A stretch of 13,547 nucleotides of DNA from Bryobacterales bacterium (GTDB taxonomy: Bacteria > Acidobacteriota > Terriglobia > Bryobacterales > Bryobacteraceae). Location of the stretch: positions 14,323-27,869 of the forward strand of contig PLMF01000062.1 of assembly GCA_003142355.1 (NCBI GenBank), read 5' to 3'. The translations under genes and the position numbers were made by a program. Below are positions 1 through 6,424 of the stretch, piece after piece (position 1 is the first letter of the stretch; each line of letters opens with the position of its first letter). The notes below the pieces were generated by a model, which was not told the DNA's origin, did no database searches, and saw only the letters and a list, made by a program, of their open reading frames with translations.

Positions 1-651
1 CTGGTGCTCGTCAACGGCGAGTCGTCGGACTTTTCCCGCCTGGTTCGAGACGGCGATCGCGTCGCGGTGTACCCCGTATTCGAATCGCTCGACATCACGC
101 CGGAGTTGCGCGTCCGCCCGCAAGCGCTGCGCCAGCCGAAGTTCGCGCTCGATGTTCATTTGGGACGGCTGGCGGCCTATCTGCGCATGCTCGGATTCGA
201 CTCCCAGTACCGAAATTCCGCTGGCGATGCGGAACTGGTGCGGATCTCCGCCCAACAAGAGCGCATCCTGCTGACGCGGGACCGCGGGCTGCTCAAACAC
301 TCCGCCGTGACACGTGGCTACTGGCTGCGCCAGACGGACAGCCGCCGGCAGGTCGCTGAGGTGGTGAGAAGATTCGATCTCGCGCGGTCGCTGCGCCCGT
401 TCACTCGCTGCATGGCGTGTAATGAACGCCTGCGTCCCGTTTCCAAAGTGGAGGTTCACAAGCGAGTACCGCCACCCATCGCGGCATTGCACGAGGAGTT
501 CCGCGAATGCCCTGCTTGCCGGCGCGTGTACTGGGAAGGTTCGCACTACCGGCGGATGCGGCGCTGGGTCGAGGAACTGGCCCTGCCGCCTGCGCCGCAC
601 GCTGCGCCGAGCACAACACCGCCCCGTACGCGGCCAGCGCGGGGACGGTAA
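1..651 (+). CDS. Mut7-C RNase domain protein with ubiquitin-like N-terminus (5' partial)
   Basis: The frame is open from base 1, so the true start lies upstream; a GTG at 4 is only the first in-window start codon. Counting from that GTG, residues 1-27 (VNG, DGDRVAVYPVFE) match the end of the ThiS/MoaD-like ubiquitin fold that precedes Mut7-C in many bacteria. Residues 46-125 are the PIN-like RNase domain, with candidate acidic metal ligands D50, D75 and D93 (in TRDRGLL). A zinc ribbon follows (C136/C139 and C169/C172) and ends in YWEGSHYRRMRRWVEEL near residue 192. The family is presumed to bind or cleave RNA; its cellular target is not known. The last 23 residues are low-complexity Pro/Ala/Arg and lie beyond the normal family end, overlapping the opposing gene. 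Family assignment is firm; function is inferred. Confidence 0.88.
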   Translation: MVLVNGESSDFSRLVRDGDRVAVYPVFESLDITPELRVRPQALRQPKFALDVHLGRLAAYLRMLGFDSQYRNSAGDAELVRISAQQERILLTRDRGLLKHSAVTRGYWLRQTDSRRQVAEVVRRFDLARSLRPFTRCMACNERLRPVSKVEVHKRVPPPIAALHEEFRECPACRRVYWEGSHYRRMRRWVEELALPPAPHAAPSTTPPRTRPARGR

Positions 652-2209
652 TCTCCGTCCGGCCGCCACTCGGTCTCACGGGCAAATCCAGCGGCGCGCT
701 CCCCGGGGCGTACAGGCGCGCGGAACCGAAACTGCCCGTGACCCAGATGGCAATGGATTTGGCGGGCTCGGTGGCATAGTTCACCAACTGGATCAGCAGG
801 CGCGCGCCACCGCCGGCCACGCTCACGTAGGGAAGAACGGAGGGCGCTTTGAATACGCTGACACCCAGCTCCGGAGTGGTCACCAGGTCGCTCAGGTCCC
901 GCGCCACAGACTGCGGATCGGGGGGTTCGTCCTTGTAGACGGCGATCTCACCCTCGCCCTCCGCCACCATGGTGTACGATTGTTCCTTCGGCGCGCCGCC
1001 CCACGACGGGCCGCTCAAAACCAGGCCGCCCCCCGCGGCGAATGCGCGCAGCGTCTTGCGCTCCCCTTCGGTGGCCGGAGCGAGGTCGAACGCCAGGGCC
1101 GCCCGCAGCCCGGCGAGCGAGGCCGCGGAAAGTTGCGAGCGGTAAATCACGCGGTAGGGAATCTGCCGCCGCGCCACCAGGTTGAGGTACTCTTCCGAGT
1201 TCGCCGGGTTCGAAGCGTCCAGGATGATCCCCACGTTGCCGAACGGCGCGAAGCCGCGCCACTCCGCGTGGCTTTCAAAGAAGGCGAGCGAATCCGCGAT
1301 GCCCCGCCACACCGCCAGCGCTTCGGATTCCCGGCGAAGCAGCCTCACGCGCAGATCGTCGTCGAGCGCAAGGATCCAGCGCGCCCCCGCCGCCGCCGCG
1401 TCGGCTATGCTCCGCGCGTAGATGCCCGGCGCGCCGTCGCGGGCGCGATGGCTGATCCACACCGGCCGCCGGTCCGGGTCCGCCTGGAAAGATCGCGCCA
1501 GCCACAGGTTCGAATCGACCCACACGCCGCCCGTAGCCCCAGCCGTGGCGCCGTCTCCGGCCTTCCCGACGCCCGGGGGCACGCCCTCGACAGCCACTAC
1601 CAGCCGCGCCGCTTTGCGGGCCAGCGGCGAGGGAACCACCGGGATCACGACCGCGGCGCTGTGGACCGCGGCCAGCTCCTTTTCCAGACGCTCCGCGAAC
1701 GCCAGTCCTCCCGGGAACTCTCCTTCGAGCACCAGCCCATCCAGTTGCGCCTCGCGTGCGCCAACGGCCGCCGCGGCCGCGTCGGCGCCCGGATAGACGA
1801 GCCCCAGGACCGCCAGGCCGCGCTCGCGGGCCCGGCGTGCGTATTCCGTGACGAGTTGCTGCTGCCTTTTTTCGATCTCCGGACCGGCGCCCGCGCTGAG
1901 AGTCAGCAGAAGGCAGTTAATGGGCGTGCCATCGAGCAGGTTGAGGGTGACGGGGTCGTACCATCGGGAAATCGTCTCCCCGACCTCCGGGTTGGCCAGC
2001 GCCTTGTCGCCGGCGCGGCGGGCCAACTCCACGGGCCCTCCGTCCCAGCGCGCCGGAATCCACGCCGCCGGAAGTCCGGCTCCGGCCGCGGCCGGAGCCA
2101 GCGCCAGCCACAGCAGCCAAACGCTCCCTAACCGTCGCGGCCCGGATGTGCTTTCAGAGCCGCGACCGTCAGTACCTGCCGAGTTGGATTGGCGCGCACC
2201 TGGATACAC
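401..2209 (-). CDS. Secreted protein of unknown function, possible glycosidase-like architecture
   Basis: I do not recognise a named family. The open frame reaches GTG at 2251, but that part is encoded by a dispersed repeat. I therefore prefer the GTG at 2209 (602 residues); its ribosome site is poor, a run of G ten bases upstream. Residues 30-44 (VWLLWLALAPAAAGA) form a signal-peptide core after an unusually long leader. Residues about 60-300 alternate hydrophobic strands and helices like a TIM barrel (for example RWILALDDDLRV). Residues about 320-400 (NVGIILDAS to GGGLVLSGPSWG) resemble a glutamine-amidotransferase-like domain, and about 420-530 look like a C-terminal beta-sandwich. That order occurs in some secreted glycoside hydrolases, which is inference only. 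The family-like sequence ends around base 620-635; the last 60-70 codons run into the Mut7-C gene and look like read-through. The antisense frame is Arg-rich and lacks a plausible fold. Confidence 0.6.
   Translation of the reverse strand: MYPGARQSNSAGTDGRGSESTSGPRRLGSVWLLWLALAPAAAGAGLPAAWIPARWDGGPVELARRAGDKALANPEVGETISRWYDPVTLNLLDGTPINCLLLTLSAGAGPEIEKRQQQLVTEYARRARERGLAVLGLVYPGADAAAAAVGAREAQLDGLVLEGEFPGGLAFAERLEKELAAVHSAAVVIPVVPSPLARKAARLVVAVEGVPPGVGKAGDGATAGATGGVWVDSNLWLARSFQADPDRRPVWISHRARDGAPGIYARSIADAAAAGARWILALDDDLRVRLLRRESEALAVWRGIADSLAFFESHAEWRGFAPFGNVGIILDASNPANSEEYLNLVARRQIPYRVIYRSQLSAASLAGLRAALAFDLAPATEGERKTLRAFAAGGGLVLSGPSWGGAPKEQSYTMVAEGEGEIAVYKDEPPDPQSVARDLSDLVTTPELGVSVFKAPSVLPYVSVAGGGARLLIQLVNYATEPAKSIAIWVTGSFGSARLYAPGSAPLDLPVRPSGGRTEITVPALAAYGAVLCSAQRAAQAAGPVPRPSAASAGSANLPSTRAGKQGIRGTPRAMPRWVAVLACEPPLWKRDAGVHYTPCSE
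2118..2133. repeat. 16-bp exact inverted repeat, left copy
   Basis: The reverse complement of these 16 bases (GGTTAGGGAGCGTTTG) recurs exactly on the plus strand at 2378-2393. The left copy lies inside the N-terminal coding part of the secreted protein gene. The 276-bp interval bounded by the pair contains the hairpin at 2134-2166 and the purine-rich dispersed repeat at 2230-2343, so the pair may mark one composite repeat unit. Confidence 0.7.
2134..2166. repeat. REP-like hairpin at the 5' end of the secreted-protein gene
   Basis: Arms GTCGCGGC (2134-2141) and GCCGCGAC (2159-2166) are perfectly complementary, with a 17-base loop. Partial complementarity extends outward through 2129-2132 and 2168-2172. 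With the adjoining GCTCCCTAACC it resembles the scattered palindromic repeats I associate with Solibacter-type genomes; that resemblance is from memory, not from a search. It falls immediately before the signal-peptide codons of the minus-strand gene. Confidence 0.55.
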
Positions 2210-2229
2210 TCTGAAATTGCCCCCAACTT

Positions 2230-2343
2230 TCCTCTGCCTTCGGCTTTTCACGATTCTCCGCTTCCTCTGCGCCCTCAGGTTTTGACTTTATTCTCTTGCT
2301 CTGTTCTCCTGCGAGGTCTCTGCGTCTCCGCGCCTCCGCGTCC
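2230..2343. repeat. Purine-rich dispersed repeat (GCAGAGGCGCAGAGA type)
   Basis: The minus strand is almost all purine with GC steps: runs such as ACGCGGAGGCGCGGAGACGC, GGGCGCAGAGGAAGCGGAG and AAGGCAGAGGAAAG. In one frame it reads LDAEARRRRDLAGEQ...EGAEEAENREKPK, a peptide signature typical of spurious ORFs predicted over a short repeat family found in many environmental bacterial genomes. It occupies most of the 155-bp gap between the DUF362 gene and the downstream secreted-protein gene. It is not a credible coding sequence. Confidence 0.6.
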
Positions 2344-2377
2344 AAAAGGACTATCCTGTCTGGTTCCGGCTCCGCCG

Positions 2378-2393
2378 GGTTAGGGAGCGTTTG
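2378..2393. repeat. 16-bp exact inverted repeat, right copy
   Basis: This copy reads GGTTAGGGAGCGTTTG on the plus strand and is the exact partner of 2118-2133. It lies 13 bases beyond the stop codon of the DUF362 gene. Confidence 0.7.
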
Positions 2394-2406
2394 CCGGCGA
2401 TCGGCC

Positions 2407-3780
2407 TTACGCCCTGACCAGCTCAATGCCTTCCCGCTTCCCCAGATTCCGCGAGTACTGCCTGTCGTTGGCATTGTTCCAATGCTCGTGGACGCCCAGG
2501 CTGGTCACCGGCGCGTGGTCCCGGTCGGGGTCGTACACCGTTCCGGAAGGCGGCTTTTCCGCCAGGGCCGCCTCGTGCAGGTAGTTCTCCGGCTTGCCGC
2601 GGCACTCCAAGGCCCGCGGCTCATTGCGGATGAAGTCCAGCCCCACCGAGTCGATGGCCACCGGGTCCTGCGATGCGAACAGGCTGGAACACCAGTGGTC
2701 GTCGAAGGACTGGTACTTGACGACGCGTTCATTCTGGCTCACCGCCACATATAGAAAATCCGACAGGTAGAGCAGCGTTTTGCCGCCCAGGTGGTTGTGC
2801 GCCATCAGGTCCACCAGGCAGTTGTAGGAACCCATCGGCAGATCTCGCGACGCGAAATCGTGCAGCGGCTGCGGAGTGAACCCGGGTCCCTCGAAGTACA
2901 CCGAGCCGAACAGGTTCTTGGCGGTCTGGGTCACGCCCATCAGCCCGTGCGCCCGCGCCAGCGCCACGTTCACTAGGTACTTCGCCCCGGTGACGCATTG
3001 TGGCAGATAGGCCGTCGGCACGCCGGCGTGGCAGAACTCGACCGGGTTAGCTTTGTCCGGCAGAGCCTCCGTGCGCCCGTTGCCCGCCATCCTCTGGCTG
3101 ACTGCGAACTTCACCGCCTGGAAATTCCGGTCCGGGTTGGCCCGTATGCGGTCGTAAATGGGATCGCCAATGTACCGCGACGCGTCGTAGAGCGTGATAT
3201 CCTGCCCCGGCACGCCCGCCACCGTGATGAGCTGATCGACCAGCGAATACAGCACCTGGGGACTGGGCATTCCGGCGGCGAACCGCCAGGCGCCCGGACG
3301 GTCCTGGTTCGAATTCACTTTGATGGCGACCTTCTCGCCCGCCCGATATCCGCCGCCACTCAGCTTCCGGGTCTGCTTGAAGCTTTCGAACAGGGCGCGC
3401 CACGCCTCCTTATCGGTTCTCTCGCTGGTCAGCGAACGCAGGCTTCCGGACATCATGGCATCCACCATGCGTGGATCCGTGCTGGCGTCGTCCCACCAGT
3501 TGCCCGTCTTGCCATCCCAGGTCGCCACCTTGGGTTCGTGGGCCCACGCCACCCTGCCGGGGTGGATGCCTTTCCCCACGCCCATGGGCGTGTTCGGCGG
3601 CTCCGTGGGAGTCTTGAATGGCGGGTCGTCCGTCGTCGTCTTGCCCGATCCGGCGCGTATTTGCTGCTGCGCCATGGGCCAAGCCGGCGAGGCCGCCGCC
3701 AGCGCGGCGATTCCGGCATTCAGCGCCCTCCGGCGGGTCAATTTGAAGTTTGCGCATCCGTCGGCGTTCATCATCCGCAC
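2407..3780 (-). CDS. Tat-exported DUF362 domain protein
   Basis: The protein has 457 residues. A twin-arginine leader spans residues 15-37 (TRRRALNAGIAALAAASPAWPMA), so it is likely folded in the cytoplasm and then exported. The body matches DUF362 proteins of acidobacteria: AIKVNSNQ, the DITLYDASRYIGDPIYDRI block, the KYLVNVALARAHGLMGVTQTAKNLFG segment and the tail LGVHEHWNNANDRQYSRNLG. DUF362 has no firmly known reaction; some members carry Fe-S domains, but no CxxCxxC cluster is visible here. The GTG start at 3780 is favoured because AGAGGA lies seven bases upstream; two ATG codons at 3774 and 3771 are alternatives. The upstream repeat-protein gene is on the same strand but 208 bp away, so co-transcription is not implied. 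The family call is firm; the role is unknown. Confidence 0.87.
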   Translation of the reverse strand: MRMMNADGCANFKLTRRRALNAGIAALAAASPAWPMAQQQIRAGSGKTTTDDPPFKTPTEPPNTPMGVGKGIHPGRVAWAHEPKVATWDGKTGNWWDDASTDPRMVDAMMSGSLRSLTSERTDKEAWRALFESFKQTRKLSGGGYRAGEKVAIKVNSNQDRPGAWRFAAGMPSPQVLYSLVDQLITVAGVPGQDITLYDASRYIGDPIYDRIRANPDRNFQAVKFAVSQRMAGNGRTEALPDKANPVEFCHAGVPTAYLPQCVTGAKYLVNVALARAHGLMGVTQTAKNLFGSVYFEGPGFTPQPLHDFASRDLPMGSYNCLVDLMAHNHLGGKTLLYLSDFLYVAVSQNERVVKYQSFDDHWCSSLFASQDPVAIDSVGLDFIRNEPRALECRGKPENYLHEAALAEKPPSGTVYDPDRDHAPVTSLGVHEHWNNANDRQYSRNLGKREGIELVRA

Positions 3781-3811
3781 CTGCCAGTCCTCTTACGATC
3801 CCGTGCACGCC

Positions 3812-3840
3812 AGTGTACAACAATGCGCCTCGAGGGAGAA
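3812..3840 (-). promoter_or_regulatory. Candidate promoter of the DUF362 gene
   Basis: On the minus strand TTCTCC (3835-3840) is followed after 17 bases by TACACT (3812-3817), then TGG. The same arrangement, TTCTCC-17-TACAAT-GG, precedes the repeat-protein gene at 6302-6330. The -35 box is far from TTGACA, so the call rests mainly on the -10 and the parallel with the second gene. The predicted leader is about 25 bases and contains the ribosome site. Confidence 0.35.
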
Positions 3841-3842
3841 GG

Positions 3843-3867
3843 CATTGGAGACCCCCATTGGAGACCC
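3843..3867. repeat. Short tandem duplication, 13-bp period
   Basis: CATTGGAGACCC occurs at 3843-3854 and again at 3856-3867 with one intervening C. It lies upstream of the -35 region of the DUF362 gene. It may be a slippage duplication or a pair of binding half-sites; the sequence does not decide. The rest of the 208-bp gap (3781-3988) holds no gene that I can support. Confidence 0.6.
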
Positions 3868-3988
3868 GGATTTCCGAGGGTGCTTAGCCGTTTTGGGGAT
3901 TTCGGGGCCCAGACGCGAAATCTGCTGGTCAGCCGCACCGGTGGTCATGGCGCTTTAACCACCTGTAGAAACCCGGGTGCCCGTGACT

Positions 3989-6211
3989 TCAGCGCTTCAC
4001 CGGAATATATCGCCCTCTGGGACTTGCCTCCGCGCCCATCGATACGATAACCTCTTGGTCGCCCTCCGGCAGATCGGGCACCACCACGTTCAGCTGGTAC
4101 AGACCGTTCCCCACCAAGCCGGCGTAGGTCACCTGAGCCTGGGCTGAGCCAATCTGGACTCGAACCGGCACGGAACTCGCTAAAGGCGCGGATCCGGAGA
4201 ACCTGTGATAGACCGAAATCTGGGGGTCCGTCGGGCCGAAACCTGTGCCGTAAAATACGATCGTTTCGCCAGGCTGCGCAGGCCGCACCGCAGTGTTTGG
4301 CGACAGTTGTCCCGGTCTCGCCACATAACTCCAGTCCGTGTGCTGCGCCACCAGATAGATTCCAGGCGGCACGGATAGCGTAAACAGGCCCGGCGCGTAA
4401 GCCTTCACGTTCACCGTGGCCTTCTGCCAGCCCTGAGAACTTTGCACCGTCAAGTCCACCGGCCCGGGCGGAAGATCGTTCGGCGCGAGCACATTCAATT
4501 GCGTCGGGCTGACGAAAGCCACTGCGGCCTTCGTGCCGTTGATCGCAACGTTCACGCCATCCAGTTGAGTCGGCAGCCAGTCGTAATTGAAGTCATTCTC
4601 GGTCCACTCACGGCTGGTTGCCGACAGGTTTCTTCCGTAAATCGAAACCCAGGATCCACTCACGATGTCCCTGGCGCCGGACGCCGAGTTGACGACCGCG
4701 GCAATGAAGGCGCCATTTGCGACTGGCACGAGCAAACCGGTCTGGCTCTTCTTCCCGCCGATCTCGAGCACAATGGGCAGGTCGCCGGTGCCGAGGCCGG
4801 CAGGTACCTTGGCACTCACGCGGTACTGGCCGATCATTCCGGGCAGAACCTCGGCCACGATGCCCTCCAGCGGCTTGCCGCCAACTGTGACCGATGGCGT
4901 CAGGACGGTGCGCGCCGGCTGGAGAAGGCTAAATCCCGTCACCATCGGCGGGTTGGTTTGCCCGAGCCCGCCTGCGTAAATAAAGATGGTGTCCCCTGGC
5001 AGCAACGGATTCGTTGCATTGGCTACACCGTTTGTGCTCTGGATGATAATCCCCGCGTACTGAGCCGAAGGATTGACAGGTAGCGTGGGACTCAACGCAT
5101 CGAGCGTGAAACTGAGCGGGGTGGATTTCAGCGTCTGGCTCCCCACGGTCCGCTCTACCGTCAGTGTCGCCGGCCCCGCACTGACCTCGAAAGGGATCTG
5201 AATGGTAATGAAATTAGACGCCACCATCTGGATGGCGGCCTGACGGCCGTTGATTGTGACCGTCACTCCCTGGCACGTCATCGGCCAATACGAGGGATCG
5301 AATGTGCACGGTCCCCCAGCTCCGGTAACAGCCAGGAATCCGCCACCCACCACGTTTGCCACCGTCCCCGGCGACACTGTGCGCACCCCGGAATCCAGCA
5401 CGCTTTGCAGATAGCCGGCCGCGGGACCGCTCGTCGGAGGACCCACTACCAAGGTTGCGGTGCTGCTCCGTCTGCCGGCGACCTCCACAGACACAGGCTG
5501 ATCCCCGGACGTAATGTCCGGCGGTAGTAGAAAGACAACTAGATAAACGCCCGGCTCGCAGATGATCCCGCAGCGCAAACCAGCGGAGAGCGCTGGAACC
5601 GGTCGGCTGCCAACCCACAGAGTCGGCATTGTGACCACAGGTGCGGTGCCTATCGCGCCGGTAGGAATCGGCGGAACGGTGGGACCAAGGCCGACCGCAT
5701 ACACCGTCAGCTCCTGCCCTGGCGAAGCTGGATTGCCCCGGTTGATGACTCGCTGAGATGCGTCCGAAAAAAAGCCGAGGACGCTGCCGCTGACGTCACC
5801 GCTGCCGCTGGTGTCACCCAGTTTCTCAATCCCGGGCGCATACTGGTCCACGGTTACCGTGAACGGAGCGGAATTCACACCCTGGCGGTTTTGGACTACC
5901 ACGCTCACCGATCCGGCGGCCTGGTCCACCGGGATATAGGTGATCACCTGAGTTAGGTAAGCACTGCGAACCGGCACCGCGCGATTGTTCACAGTTACAG
6001 AGACGGAACCGCAGGTTAGGGGGACTTGTGGACCGGGACACTCGGCATTACCGCCCGCCAGATTCGTACCGTTCACCACAACCGGCATCCCGGGAGAAAC
6101 CGGAGCGGCAAGCGTGGCTTCGCTTACAACGCCGTTAATGACCGGAGCCTGCGCGGCGGCAGGAATAGAATAAGCGATCGGCATCGCTAGCAGAAGCGCG
6201 GCGAGTCTCAT
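3989..6211 (-). CDS. Secreted protein made of three tandem TIGR03437 (Ig-like) units
   Basis: The protein has 740 residues. A signal peptide covers residues 1-21 (MRLAALLLAMPIAYSIPAAAQ), with likely cleavage after AAAQ. The mature chain is three units of about 236-244 residues (22-265, 266-501, 502-740). Each has two beta-sandwich halves: first a 'VSPG...V.GTNLA...V.VTVNG' half, then a 'PASPGQELTVYAVGLGPT.PP...V.VGG...V...PG..QL.V.VP..L..GD.PV...' half. This pattern is TIGR03437, normally found once at the C-terminus of larger secreted proteins. Units 1 and 2 carry a cysteine-bracketed loop (C58/C67; C272-C285 region) that unit 3 replaces with a Trp/Asn-rich segment. No catalytic motif is seen; a surface-adhesive or structural role is inference. 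The ATG at 6211 is preceded by GAGG at five bases. Confidence 0.88.
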   Translation of the reverse strand: MRLAALLLAMPIAYSIPAAAQAPVINGVVSEATLAAPVSPGMPVVVNGTNLAGGNAECPGPQVPLTCGSVSVTVNNRAVPVRSAYLTQVITYIPVDQAAGSVSVVVQNRQGVNSAPFTVTVDQYAPGIEKLGDTSGSGDVSGSVLGFFSDASQRVINRGNPASPGQELTVYAVGLGPTVPPIPTGAIGTAPVVTMPTLWVGSRPVPALSAGLRCGIICEPGVYLVVFLLPPDITSGDQPVSVEVAGRRSSTATLVVGPPTSGPAAGYLQSVLDSGVRTVSPGTVANVVGGGFLAVTGAGGPCTFDPSYWPMTCQGVTVTINGRQAAIQMVASNFITIQIPFEVSAGPATLTVERTVGSQTLKSTPLSFTLDALSPTLPVNPSAQYAGIIIQSTNGVANATNPLLPGDTIFIYAGGLGQTNPPMVTGFSLLQPARTVLTPSVTVGGKPLEGIVAEVLPGMIGQYRVSAKVPAGLGTGDLPIVLEIGGKKSQTGLLVPVANGAFIAAVVNSASGARDIVSGSWVSIYGRNLSATSREWTENDFNYDWLPTQLDGVNVAINGTKAAVAFVSPTQLNVLAPNDLPPGPVDLTVQSSQGWQKATVNVKAYAPGLFTLSVPPGIYLVAQHTDWSYVARPGQLSPNTAVRPAQPGETIVFYGTGFGPTDPQISVYHRFSGSAPLASSVPVRVQIGSAQAQVTYAGLVGNGLYQLNVVVPDLPEGDQEVIVSMGAEASPRGRYIPVKR

Positions 6212-6301
6212 AGAGCCTCATTCCTTCAGTCTCTCGACTACCCAGGTCCCCTCTGCCCCGAACCCTTCTGCCTGCCAGACCGAACCTCAAGTTCTGACTC
6301 C

Positions 6302-6330
6302 ATTGTACGCTCCGGCCCCGGAGGGGAGAA
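6302..6330 (-). promoter_or_regulatory. Candidate promoter with internal palindrome, repeat-protein gene
   Basis: On the minus strand TTCTCC (6325-6330) is followed after 17 bases by TACAAT (6302-6307), about 85 bases ahead of the ATG at 6211. The spacer holds a near-perfect palindrome at 6310-6323 (CTCCGG, two bases, CCGGAG), a position where a regulator could block polymerase. The rest of this 213-bp divergent gap contains no gene and no clear promoter for the enolase-type gene on the other strand. Confidence 0.35.
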
Positions 6331-6410
6331 ACTACGCTCCAATCGGAAAGCCTGCGAAAATCTCCAGCCGCCGGCGCCTGCCGAGAGTATGCTGAGGAGA
6401 ATAGCCTCGA

Positions 6411-6417
6411 AAGGAGA
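6411..6417 (+). promoter_or_regulatory. Ribosome binding site of the enolase-superfamily gene
   Basis: AAGGAGA lies seven bases before the ATG at 6425. This fixes the start, and therefore the twin-arginine leader, of the enolase-type protein. An earlier ATG at 6419 is in another frame and is followed immediately by a stop. Confidence 0.7.
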
Positions 6418-6424
6418 TATGTGA

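Noticed and set aside
422..2131. 569-codon plus-strand frame opposite the secreted-protein gene
   Set aside because: It is Arg/Gly/Pro-rich with no fold-like pattern and overlaps the well-supported Mut7-C gene in another frame. The minus strand gives a signal peptide and regular strand-helix alternation.
2169..2474. 101-codon minus-strand frame reading LDAEARRRRDLAGEQ...
   Set aside because: It is encoded by the dispersed purine-rich repeat and is typical of spurious small ORFs over such repeats.
3960..3988. Possible terminator after the TIGR03437 gene
   Set aside because: Only short GC-rich complementarities are seen, with no stable stem followed by a T-run on the transcribed strand.
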